DNA of 64,000 bases from Pseudomonas lini. Its GTDB lineage: Bacteria; Pseudomonadota; Gammaproteobacteria; Pseudomonadales; Pseudomonadaceae. Location of the stretch: assembly GCF_001042905.1 (NCBI RefSeq), contig NZ_JYLB01000003.1:1-64000 (forward strand), read 5' to 3'. Shown piece after piece: positions 1 to 9,100 of this stretch (the first letter of the stretch is position 1; every line of letters begins with the position of its first letter). Under the pieces are notes generated by a model. That model saw only the letters and a program-made list of their open reading frames with translations. It was not told the DNA's origin and did not search any database. Position numbers and translations under genes: made by a program.

Positions 1-2057
1 ACGCCAGCGAAGCCCTCCTCGATTATCTGGAGAAACACCCCGAGCTGACCCGGCCACTGTTCTACACCTTGCCCCTTCGCTTACAACCTGAACAAGCCGC
101 GCAATACACGACGTTGTTCAACGCCGGCATGGGCGTGTTCAAAAACCTGCCGCACTGGTTGGGCGAGTTGCAGAAAATCGAACAACCGCACCTGCCGGCC
201 CTCGACGACTTGCCCGAACACACCCGCGCCGTCGCGGACGCAGCCCAGCACAGCCTCAGCCCGGCGCTGAACCTGGGCCTGAGCCGGGCGCTGGAAGGGT
301 TCGATCTGGCGGGAGAGAAAATCCCCGACCTCGACGAACTGTTCCGGCGCCTGCCCAAAGCCTTGTCGCCCCGGATCCTCGACGCCGCGAAAACCACCGG
401 CGTGACCTTCACCATCGCCAGCCCGGCGGAACATACCGCGCTGCAAACCAACCTCAAGGAACTGCTCAGAGAACGCGACTATCTCAAGACACTGACCCGC
501 GAACGCAACCAGCTCACCCACAACAAAAACCGCCAGGGGCACAAGACGCCACGGGCGGTGGAACTGCAGGGCGAGATCGTTCGGGTGCGCGGGCAGTTGA
601 CGCAACTTGAAGGCCGATTGGCCGGGGCGTTGAGCCCGATTGCGGAGTTGCCGGATCAGTCGGTTCGGCTGTATGGCGCAACGCAGGCTCGGGCGGGGGT
701 GACGCTGGTGTTTCCACCGGCGCAACAGTTGGAGGTGCAGAGTTTGTTGAAGGATATTCGGCTGGGGGTTAGCTCGGTGCCGAATGGGAAGTTGATTCGG
801 AGCGAGGGGATGGGGTTGTTGGTGTTTTTGGTGCAGGGGGTGAATTTGGTTTCGGTTATAAGGGAACTGACCAATCAATCCAGGAACAAGCGAGTCTGGA
901 TGCCCGTTTTTAATGCAGCGATGGTGACCGGGGCGGCGGGATTCACCGCTGCGCAAAGTCTGGCTGATACCGCATTGAAGGCACGAAGTACTGCACTCGT
1001 CGGGGGACTTCAACACCACGCGTTGCAGAATGTACATGTGCAGATGGGCAAGATGCATGTTGGGTTGGGTGGCTTTACCTACGTTTTAGGTTTTGCGTCT
1101 TCAATGGTCAGCCTGATCAACCACCACCAGAACTGGCAGCAGGCGACGCGTAGCGGGAATGCGGCAGCGCAGAACAGTGCAGCGCTCGCGACAGCGGGGG
1201 CGGCCGGCATGACGACCGTCAATGCCTATGGTTTGAATCACACCGGTCGTGCCGCGATTAACGTGTTGGTCGCAAAAAACAGCGCTGCAAGAACTGCCGC
1301 CTGGGCTGCCGCAGGGACCCGTCTCTCCACCGTGTTCTTCCGCTTCAACCTCGCCGGCGCCCTGTTCACCGTGCTGGAGCTGGGCGGCACCTGGCTGTAC
1401 AACCGCTACAACCTCAGCGCCCACGACAAATGGCTGAAAACTACACCCTGGAGCCTGGATGCCGAGGAACGCGGCGATCATACGCTGGATGAATACCAAC
1501 GCTATCTAACCTATTTGCTTCACGCTCCTTATGCGCAACTGGGTCCGAACAAGCATGACTCCTGGCTGAAAGACCTGCTGTTAAAGGCCAAGCCCAAAGA
1601 CATCCATTTGGTGCTGCCAGGGCTCAAGCTCAACGATTTTCAGCCCCCCCTGAGCGGTCAACCGGCTTATCGTCTGGGGATCGGCGCCCACCGCCTTTCC
1701 GTTCCCCTCCACAGTCGTGGTGTACCGCGCGAGCGCAAGGACGTCATCAGCGATGAAGTCGCAAACAGCCTGCGCATCGTGCAAGCAGAGCCAGATCGGT
1801 TGGTGTTATGCCTGCTATATCCATCGGATCCTGATGCCGAATTTACCCCGGCCTCCGAAACGCTGGAGCTGGCGGTCTGTATCCAGACCCTGAACGCCAA
1901 CGGCGCGTGGGTTTCCCACATTCGGGTCATCCGCCTGAACCCCCGTGCTGAGGGGCGTTTCCCTGCATCGTCCTCTCAATCCATCACCGAGCATCCACCG
2001 TTGTTGCTGGTTGAAACCCATCTGCTGGAGCTGGCCGACCATGCCCACCAAGATTGA
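1..2057 (+). CDS. T6SS effector, VasX/BTH_I2691-like (3' part, cut by window start)
   Basis: The frame is open from base 3, so the true start lies left of the window; a TTG at 69 is internal. About 684 residues are visible. A long helical stretch with heptad-like Leu/Arg/Glu (bases about 440-640) is followed by at least four hydrophobic segments (about 810-860, 895-960, 1065-1120, 1340-1400). A soluble tail of about 130 residues ends in LADHAHQD. This order (soluble head, coiled coil, membrane-inserting hydrophobic segments, conserved tail) fits the BTH_I2691/VasX family of type VI secretion effectors, thought to damage target membranes. The adjacent DUF6708 gene starts inside the last codons, as expected of an effector/immunity pair. 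Family assignment is from recall of sequence character. The missing N-terminus would show whether a VasX_N domain is present. Confidence 0.72.
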   Translation, partial: ASEALLDYLEKHPELTRPLFYTLPLRLQPEQAAQYTTLFNAGMGVFKNLPHWLGELQKIEQPHLPALDDLPEHTRAVADAAQHSLSPALNLGLSRALEGFDLAGEKIPDLDELFRRLPKALSPRILDAAKTTGVTFTIASPAEHTALQTNLKELLRERDYLKTLTRERNQLTHNKNRQGHKTPRAVELQGEIVRVRGQLTQLEGRLAGALSPIAELPDQSVRLYGATQARAGVTLVFPPAQQLEVQSLLKDIRLGVSSVPNGKLIRSEGMGLLVFLVQGVNLVSVIRELTNQSRNKRVWMPVFNAAMVTGAAGFTAAQSLADTALKARSTALVGGLQHHALQNVHVQMGKMHVGLGGFTYVLGFASSMVSLINHHQNWQQATRSGNAAAQNSAALATAGAAGMTTVNAYGLNHTGRAAINVLVAKNSAARTAAWAAAGTRLSTVFFRFNLAGALFTVLELGGTWLYNRYNLSAHDKWLKTTPWSLDAEERGDHTLDEYQRYLTYLLHAPYAQLGPNKHDSWLKDLLLKAKPKDIHLVLPGLKLNDFQPPLSGQPAYRLGIGAHRLSVPLHSRGVPRERKDVISDEVANSLRIVQAEPDRLVLCLLYPSDPDAEFTPASETLELAVCIQTLNANGAWVSHIRVIRLNPRAEGRFPASSSQSITEHPPLLLVETHLLELADHAHQD

Positions 2058-3171
2058 TATGCCTCTGCCTTCCCCACACCTTGAGCAATGCCGCAAAGCC
2101 GGCGATGTCGAACCGTTTCCCAGTGGGCAAATCACCTACCTTGCGCCGTTGCCCCTGCCGACAGTGATGCCAGCGCACGGTCCGCATATAGGGGATCTGA
2201 ATGAGGTGTACATGGATTTTGGCTTGGGTTCACCGCAGGTGTTTTCATGGCAGGTCATTTTAGGATTACCGTTCAGTGGTGCTTTCTCGATCGCATTTTT
2301 GATATCTCTATTTATCGGCTTCATGTTCTTTGTGTTCGGCATGGGTTGGGACGATGTTTCTCATGCCATAAAAGGGGTTTTCAATGAGGCCTATGGAATA
2401 GCCCTAATAACCGGCTTCTCTGCCTTCGCCATCCTCCTCTGCACTTGGCTCCACACCCACAACAAGCGCGCCGCCATCATCCCCACCCGCTTCAACCGCC
2501 AACGCCGCGAAGTCTGCTTCATGCCCGAAGACGCCACCGAACCGCTCTTCGTCCCCTGGGAATCCCTATCCGCCTGGGTCATCGAAGCCCAGGGCGCGAC
2601 CCAATACGGCATCCACCGTCAATACGGCATGGGCATCGGCTTCCAGCACGGCGAGACCCTGACCAGCGTCGAATTTCCCTGCTTCGGTCTTTCCCTGGCC
2701 ATCAGCCACTGGGAAGCGATTCGCGGTTACATGGAATACGAAGTCAACGACCTCAAATCCATCCAGGACCCGCAAGACCTGCAAGGCCCGGATGACCCGC
2801 CCCACGAAGGCCTGCACACTTTCCACAACGCCCGCACGCGCCTGCACCAGCAGATTCGCGACGGCCAGCGCAGCCGGGTGTCCGGGTTCTTCTGGTACCT
2901 GTACCACGTGATGACGCTGTGGACGATTCCCAACCACCTGACTGAATGGGAAGTCCGCCGCCTCCAGAAAAAGGCCCCGCACGCCATGCCCGAAGTGATG
3001 CGCCAATGGTCCGAACCGCTGCCGAAAGAGCAATGGGCCAAGCCGAGCGAAGAACTGCTGCGCCTGAGCGAACAGGTCCGACAGCTGCACAAACGCCAAC
3101 CTCGCCGACCGATTACCGAGATCTTTGCTGAAGTGCAGCGCTTGAGTCCGACGGACAAACGTCGGGCATGA
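1663..3171 (+). repeat. Tandem duplication unit 1 (effector tail + DUF6708)
   Basis: Bases 1663-3171 correspond to 3241-4749 at a constant offset of 1578 bp. Both effector ends (2057/3635), both immunity starts (2041/3619) and both immunity stops (3171/4749) keep that offset, so the 1509-bp units have no net insertion or deletion. Identity is high in the effector tail and the 3' half of the immunity gene, and low in the membrane-spanning part. Confidence 0.9.
2041..3171 (+). CDS. DUF6708 membrane protein, probable immunity protein (copy A)
   Basis: This 376-residue protein starts at an ATG inside the effector's last codons, preceded by GGAG in ctggagctgg, so the two genes are translationally coupled. 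The N-terminal 60 residues are soluble. Two hydrophobic segments follow (about residues 72-105 and 118-140), and then a long C-terminal half that matches the DUF6708 family in character (REVCFMPEDA, WESLSAWV, GIHRQYGMG). The frame could be opened further upstream to 1945, but that would lie wholly inside the effector and lacks a ribosome site. Position directly after a VasX-like effector suggests an inner-membrane immunity protein. This is inference from context, because DUF6708 has no function visible in the sequence. Copy B at 3619 has exactly the same length. Confidence 0.8.
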   Translation: MPTKIDMPLPSPHLEQCRKAGDVEPFPSGQITYLAPLPLPTVMPAHGPHIGDLNEVYMDFGLGSPQVFSWQVILGLPFSGAFSIAFLISLFIGFMFFVFGMGWDDVSHAIKGVFNEAYGIALITGFSAFAILLCTWLHTHNKRAAIIPTRFNRQRREVCFMPEDATEPLFVPWESLSAWVIEAQGATQYGIHRQYGMGIGFQHGETLTSVEFPCFGLSLAISHWEAIRGYMEYEVNDLKSIQDPQDLQGPDDPPHEGLHTFHNARTRLHQQIRDGQRSRVSGFFWYLYHVMTLWTIPNHLTEWEVRRLQKKAPHAMPEVMRQWSEPLPKEQWAKPSEELLRLSEQVRQLHKRQPRRPITEIFAEVQRLSPTDKRRA

Positions 3172-3635
3172 GCTGTTACAGCCGTAAAACCCTGCTCGAC
3201 TATCAGGAAAAACATCCGGAACTGATCCGGAGTGACAAAGCGGCTCATCGTCTGGGGATCGGCGCCCACCGCATTGCCATTCCTCTCCACAGCCGTGGCA
3301 CGCTGCGAGAGCGCAAGGACGTTATCAGCGATGAAATCACGGCCAGCCTGCGCATCGTACAAACAGGACCTGACCGGCTGGTGCTGTGCCTGCAATATCC
3401 CGTGGATCCTGACAGCGAACTTACCCCCGCGTCCGAAACACTAGAGCTGGCGGTCTGTATCCAAACCTTGAACGCCAAGGGGGGGTGGGAATCGCTGACT
3501 GACGTCATTCGCCTTAACCCCCGTGCTGAGGGGCGTTTCCCGTCGTTGCCCCGTCAATCCGTTACCGAGCATCCACCGTCGTTGCTGGTTGAAACCCATC
3601 TGCTGGAGCTGGCCGACCATGCCCACCAAGATTGA
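3168..3635 (+). pseudogene. Internally deleted effector copy (tail fragment)
   Basis: An open frame of 155 codons whose ATG overlaps the stop of the preceding gene (ATGA). Codons 8-20 (TLLDYQEKHPEL) match the effector at bases 12-53. The match then breaks off and resumes at 3241, where it is colinear with effector bases 1663-2057 to the end, without an indel. About 1.6 kb of effector, including the coiled coil and every hydrophobic segment, is missing. The frame is intact and still coupled at both ends, so it could be translated as a small soluble protein. I call it a pseudogene because the toxin part is gone; a retained role cannot be excluded. Confidence 0.8.
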
Positions 3636-4749
3636 TATGCCTCTGCCTTCCACGCACCTTGAGCAATCCCGCAATGCCGGCGATGTCGAGCCGTTTCCCA
3701 GTGGGAGAATCACTTATCTCGCGCCGTTGCCATTACCGACACCGCTACCGCCGCATGGCCCGCATATCGGGGAGCTAAATGAGGTGTACATGGACTTTGG
3801 GTTGGGATCGCCTCAAGTCTTTATGTGGCAGATAACACTGGGCGGTCCATTCAGCGGTGCATTTATGATTGCATTTCTGTTCCCAATAATTGGCGGCTTC
3901 CTTGGACTAGTACTTGGATATGGCTGGGAAGATATTTCGGACTCCATACAAGGGATCTTCCATGCGTCCTACCCGCTAGCCATGCAAACTGGTTTTTGGA
4001 CCCTGCTCATCGGCCTCGGCGTCTGGCACCACAACCACAAAAAACGCCTCCAAATCATCCCTACCCGCTTCAACCGCCAACGCCGCGAAGTCTGCTTCAT
4101 GCCCGAAGACGCCACCGAACCCGTCTTCGTCCCCTGGGAATCCCTCTCCGCCTGGGTCATCGAAGCCCAGGGCGCCACCCAATACGGCATCCACCGCCAA
4201 TACGGCATGGGCATCGGCTTCCAGCACGGCGAGACCCTGACCAGCGTCGAATTCCCCTGCTTCGGTCTTTCCCTGGCCATCAGCCACTGGGAAGCCATCC
4301 GCGGCTACATGGAATACGAAATCCACGACCTCAAAGCCATCCAGGACCCGCTAGACCTGCAAGGCCCCGACGACCCGCCCCACGAAGGCCTGCACACTTT
4401 CCACAACGCCCGTGCGCGCATGCATCAGCAAATCCGCGACGGCCAACGGGGTCGAGTGTCCGGCTTCTTCTGGTACCTGTACCACGTCATGACGCTGTGG
4501 ACGATTCCCAACCACCTGACCGAATGGGAAGTCCGCCGCCTCCAGAAAATGGCCCCGCACGCCTTGCCCGAAGTGATGCGCCAATGGTCCGAACCGCTGC
4601 CGAAGGAACAATGGGCGAAACCGAGTGAAGAACTGCTGCGCCTGAGCGCACAGCTCCGCGCCCTGCACAAACGCCAACCGCGACGCCCGATTACCGAGAT
4701 TTTTGCCGAGGTTCAGCGCTTGAGTCCGACCGACAAACGTCGCGCATGA
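3241..4749 (+). repeat. Tandem duplication unit 2 (effector tail + DUF6708)
   Basis: The second copy of the unit at 1663-3171. The left edge (3241) is where similarity to the effector resumes after the 1.6-kb internal deletion; the right edge is the stop of DUF6708 copy B. Confidence 0.9.
3619..4749 (+). CDS. DUF6708 membrane protein, probable immunity protein (copy B)
   Basis: A paralogue of the gene at 2041 with identical length (376 residues) and the same coupled start inside the effector-tail fragment. The first 70 residues and residues from about 140 to the end are nearly identical to copy A. The membrane stretch between them differs strongly: copy A has a SIAFLISLFIGFMFF-type segment, copy B MIAFLFPIIGGFLGL. 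Copy B could protect against the effector variant that once lay in front of it, which would make it an orphan immunity gene. That interpretation is inference; the duplication is seen directly. Confidence 0.8.
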   Translation: MPTKIDMPLPSTHLEQSRNAGDVEPFPSGRITYLAPLPLPTPLPPHGPHIGELNEVYMDFGLGSPQVFMWQITLGGPFSGAFMIAFLFPIIGGFLGLVLGYGWEDISDSIQGIFHASYPLAMQTGFWTLLIGLGVWHHNHKKRLQIIPTRFNRQRREVCFMPEDATEPVFVPWESLSAWVIEAQGATQYGIHRQYGMGIGFQHGETLTSVEFPCFGLSLAISHWEAIRGYMEYEIHDLKAIQDPLDLQGPDDPPHEGLHTFHNARARMHQQIRDGQRGRVSGFFWYLYHVMTLWTIPNHLTEWEVRRLQKMAPHALPEVMRQWSEPLPKEQWAKPSEELLRLSAQLRALHKRQPRRPITEIFAEVQRLSPTDKRRA

Positions 4750-4784
4750 AATGTTTTTACAGCGAACTGATGCTCATAACGTAG
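4746..4784 (+). pseudogene. Possible 12-codon remnant of a further effector copy
   Basis: An ATG overlaps the stop of DUF6708 copy B in the same ATGA manner as at 3168 and opens 12 codons before TAG. The peptide start M-K-C-F-Y-S resembles M-S-C-Y-S at 3168. It may be the junction scar of another lost module. The match is too short to be firm. Confidence 0.3.
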
Positions 4785-4939
4785 GAGACTTCCCTTCACA
4801 GCCCGCAGTTTCCGAGGCCGGTAAATGACAACGAGGTCCGCCGCGTGGCCACATTCAACCTGTTTGCCAGTAAACTCTCCTCCCTTTAGTCGCTGTCATT
4901 TTCCTCGCGACCATCACCTTATTTCCTACGGAGTACGCC

Positions 4940-6184
4940 TTGCGTCTGTTTCACACCTCCGACTGGCACCTTGGGCAGAACCTGCACGGCCAGGAGCGCG
5001 ATTTCGAGCACGCCTGCTTTCTTGACTGGCTGCTGCGTCAGCTGAAGCTGGATCAGCCCGATGTGCTGCTGATCGCCGGCGATATCTTTGACACGGTCAA
5101 CCCGCCGGTCAAAGCCCAGGAACGCCTCTACGATTTCATCGTCAGCGCCCATGAGCAGCAGCCGTTGCTGACCATCGTGATGATCGCCGGCAACCATGAC
5201 TCCGGCTCGCGAATCGAACTGCCCGCGCCGTTGATGCGGCGCTTGCGCACTCACGCCCTCGGTCGCGTGCTGTGGCTCGATGACGGTCAACTGGATGCCG
5301 AGCGCCTGTTGTTGCCGTTGCCTGATGCCAGCGGCGAAGTTGCCGCCTGGTGCCTGGCGCTGCCGTTCCTGCGCCCCGCCGAAGTGACCGGCGCGCATTT
5401 AGGCGATAACTATTTGCGTGGCATCGGCCAGGTTCATGAATGGCTGATCGAAGCGGCCAACGCCAAGCGCAAGCCGGGCCAGGCGCTGATCGCCATCAGC
5501 CATGCGCACATGGCCGGCGGTTCGGTCTCGGAAGATTCCGAGCGCAGCCTGATCATCGGTAACGCCGAAGCCCTGCCCGCCAGTCTGTTCGGGCCGAGCA
5601 TCAGCTATGTCGCCCTCGGGCATTTGCACAAGCCGCAGAAGGTCAACGGTGAAGAGCGCATCCGCTACTGCGGCTCGCCGATTCCGCTGTCGTTCTCCGA
5701 GATCAATTACCAGCATCAGATCCTCGACATTCAGCTCGATGGCGAAACATTGGTCAGCGTCGAACCGCGTCTGATTCCGCGTTCCGTCCACTTGCAACGA
5801 CTCGGCTCCGCGCCGTTGGCGGAGATCCTGCTGCAACTGGCCGATCTGCCCAACATCGACCTGCTCGCCGATATCCAGCGTCAGCCGTGGCTGGAAGTGC
5901 GGGTCCGTCTCGACGAACCGCAACCGGACCTGCGCCATCAAGTGGAAACGGCGTTGCAAGGCAAAGCCGTGCGGCTGGTGCGGATTGCCGCCGAATACGC
6001 CGGCAATGGCAGCCGCGACGGCATCGATGACGGCACAACCTTGATCGAACTGGATCAGCTTTCGCCCCAGGAACTGTTCAGCCGCGCGTGGCAGGACAAC
6101 TACGGCAGCGAGGTCGACGAGCAAACGCTCAAGGACTTCGCCGAGCTGTTGCAAGACGTGCAGATGGAGAGCGAACAGCCATGA
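4940..6184 (+). CDS. sbcD: Exonuclease SbcCD, nuclease subunit SbcD
   Basis: This 414-residue Mre11-type nuclease pairs with SbcC to open DNA hairpins and trim ends during recombination and repair. Metal-binding phosphoesterase motifs appear in order: DWHLG near residue 8, GDIFD near 48, GNHD near 86, SHAHM near 185 and GHLH near 227. The start is TTG, preceded by ACGGAG. The gene ends in ATGA overlap with sbcC, so the two subunits are co-translated. The length is normal for the family. Confidence 0.97.
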   Translation: MRLFHTSDWHLGQNLHGQERDFEHACFLDWLLRQLKLDQPDVLLIAGDIFDTVNPPVKAQERLYDFIVSAHEQQPLLTIVMIAGNHDSGSRIELPAPLMRRLRTHALGRVLWLDDGQLDAERLLLPLPDASGEVAAWCLALPFLRPAEVTGAHLGDNYLRGIGQVHEWLIEAANAKRKPGQALIAISHAHMAGGSVSEDSERSLIIGNAEALPASLFGPSISYVALGHLHKPQKVNGEERIRYCGSPIPLSFSEINYQHQILDIQLDGETLVSVEPRLIPRSVHLQRLGSAPLAEILLQLADLPNIDLLADIQRQPWLEVRVRLDEPQPDLRHQVETALQGKAVRLVRIAAEYAGNGSRDGIDDGTTLIELDQLSPQELFSRAWQDNYGSEVDEQTLKDFAELLQDVQMESEQP

Positions 6185-9100
6185 AGATTCTCGCGATCCG
6201 CCTGAAAAACCTCGCCTCCCTGGCCGGGCCGTTTGAAATCGACTTCACCACGGAGCCCTTGGCCAGTGCCGGTCTGTTCGCGATCACCGGGCCGACCGGT
6301 GCCGGCAAAAGCACGCTGCTCGACGCCCTGTGCCTGGCGCTGTTTGGCGCCGTACCGCGCCTGAACAACACCGGCCGCGACGCCAAGGTCCCGGATGCCG
6401 ATGGCGAAATCGGCACCGGCGACCCACGCACCCTGCTGCGTCGTGGCACCGGTGAAGGTTATGCGGAAGTGGATTTCGTCGGCATCGACGGTCGTCGCTA
6501 TCGCGCTCGCTGGGAGGCCAACCGCGCCCGGGAAAAGGCCGGCGGCAAGCTGCAAGCCAGTCGCCAGAGCCTGCGCGACATCGATCAGGATCAACTGCTG
6601 GCCAGTCAGAAAGGCGAATACAAAGCTCAGCTTGAAGCCGCGCTGGGCCTGAACTTCGAACAGTTCACCCGCGCCGTCATGCTGGCTCAGAGCGAGTTCA
6701 GCGCCTTCCTCAAGGCGGACGACAACGACCGCAGCGAACTGCTGGAAAAGCTCACCGATACGGCGCTCTACACCCGCCTCGGTCGTCGGGCTTTCGACAA
6801 GACCAAAGAAGCTCGCGAAGCCCATAAGTTGCTGCAGGATCAGGCCACCGGAGTTACGCCGCTGTCGCCGGAAGCCCGGGCCGAACTCGATGAGCGTTTC
6901 AACGACGCTCAGCAGCAACTCAAGACCCAACAGGCGCAGCTCAAACAGTTGGAGTTGCAACACACCTGGCTCAAGGACCTGCGCCAGTTGCAGGACGCGC
7001 AACAGAGCGCCGCCGAGCAACTGCACTCCGCCCAGCAACACTGGAACAGCCTGGCCGGCGAGCGCTTGAAGCTGACCCGTCTGGAACAATTGGCGCCGCA
7101 ACGGCATCAGTTTGCACGCAAGACCGAACTCACCGCCCAGCTCACCCCGCTGGCGGCGCAGATTCAGCAACACACGCAACAGCAAAGCGAGCTGACCGAG
7201 CGACAGACTCAACTTGAACAGAGCCTGAGCACCGCCCAAACGGCGCTGACCCACGCGCAAAGCCAACACACCTCCAGCGCGCCACTGCTGCGCCAGGCCT
7301 TCGAAGAGCAAAGCACCCTCGCCCGCCTGGTCAAGGATGCCAGCCTCAGTGCCGACCTCAAGCAGCAGGCGGAACAAGCCTGCACTCAGGGTCAGGGCAC
7401 GATTCAGGGTTTGCTCGACCAACAGAAACAGGTCGCCGAACGGTTGCAGCGGATTGCCGGTGAGCTTGAGCAAAGCACTCATCTGGCGCCGTTGAGCGAT
7501 GCCTGGAACGCCTACCGCGATCGTCTGCAACAACTGATGCTGATCGGTAATCGCCTGAACAAGGGCCAGGCCGAACTGGCCGCTCTGGAGCAAAGCGCCG
7601 CCCGCGCTGCCGAGGAACTGGCCACCCAGCGCCAGAGTCTTGAGGTGCTGTACAAAGAGGCCGGCGCCGAACCTGAAGCGGTGGCTGAGCAGATTCAGAT
7701 TCTCGGCAGCCTGCTGCAGGACAACCGCAAGCAACTGCGGGCCTTTGAAGAGCTGACACGACTGTGGGCCAGCCAGCAGGAACTGGACAAACGCGGTGCC
7801 GAGCTTCAGCAGCGGCAACTCGCCGCTCAGCAAGACCGCGATCGTCTGACCCAGGACGGCGTGAAGACCAAGGCCGAACTGAGCGTCGCCGAACAGACCC
7901 TGACCGTCACCCGCGAACTGCTTGAGCGTCAGCGTCTGGCGCGCAGTGCCAGCGTCGAAGAACTGCGCGCGCAGTTGCAGGACGATCAGCCGTGCCCGGT
8001 TTGTGGCAGCCCGGACCATCCTTATCATCAGCCCGAAGCCTTGCTGCAAAGCCTCGGCCGGCATGATGAAAGCGAACAGGCCAACGCTCAGAAAGCCGTC
8101 GACCTGCTCAAGGAAAAACTCACCGATCTGCGCGCTGAAGTCGGCGGTTTGATTGCTCAGCAAAAGGAATTGCTGCAACAGCAAGAACAGCTCGCGGCTC
8201 AGCAACAAGGCCTGACGCCAAGCCTGGAAGCGCACCCACTGTCCGCGCAACTGTTGGTCCAGGACGCCAGCAAACGCGATGCCTGGCTAACGCAACAAAG
8301 CAGCCAGTTGAACCAGAGCATCACGCAGGACGAACAACGGCAAACCGCCCTGCTCACCCTGCAACAGGATGCCGCGCGCCTGGCGCAGCAACTGCGCAGC
8401 GCCGAAGCGGCGAACCAACAGGCAACACAACACCTGCTCAACCAGCAACGCGAGTTGAGCAGCGATAGTAAACGCCTGGACGATGAACTGGCGGCGTTCA
8501 GCACCCTGCTCCCGGCCGACACGCTCGAGTCCTTGCGCAATGAACCCGCCGCGACCTTCATACAGCTCGACCGGCAGATCGCCCAGCGCCTGCAACAACT
8601 TGACCAGCAGCGCGAAGAACTCGGCGAACAGCAACAACGCCAGCAGACGCTGGAGAAAGAACAGTACCAACAGCAGACCCGCACCCAGCAGTTGGACGCC
8701 GCGCAACAACAGTTCACGGCGTTGGCCGGGCAGCAACAGGCTTGCCAGGAAAAACTGACGCAACTGCTGGGCGAACATGCCAGCGCCGAACAGTGGCAGC
8801 AGCAACTGGATCAGGCCGTCGAGCAAGCGCGCACTGCCGAAGCGACGGCCAATCAGCAATTGCAAACCGTGCGCACGCGGTTGGTGCAACTGGCCGCTGA
8901 ACTCAAAGCGCAGCAGGAACGTTCGCAGGCCCTGGAAACTGAAGATCGCGAGCTGAGCGGCAGGATCGCCGACTGGCGCGCGCAGCATCCAGAGCTGGAC
9001 GACGGTGGACTGGAAGATCTGTTGAGCGTCGACGACCAACACGTCAGCGAACTACGTCAACGCTTGCAGCAGAGCGAAAAAGCCATCGAGCAAGCCAAGG

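Noticed and set aside
1945..2040. Extended N-terminus of DUF6708 copy A
   Set aside because: It is wholly inside the effector frame; the ATG at 2041 has a ribosome site and matches copy B.
6100..8250. A 716-codon minus-strand open frame antisense to sbcC
   Set aside because: Low-complexity Leu/Gln/Arg composition mirrors the coiled-coil codons of sbcC; no motif or start signal.
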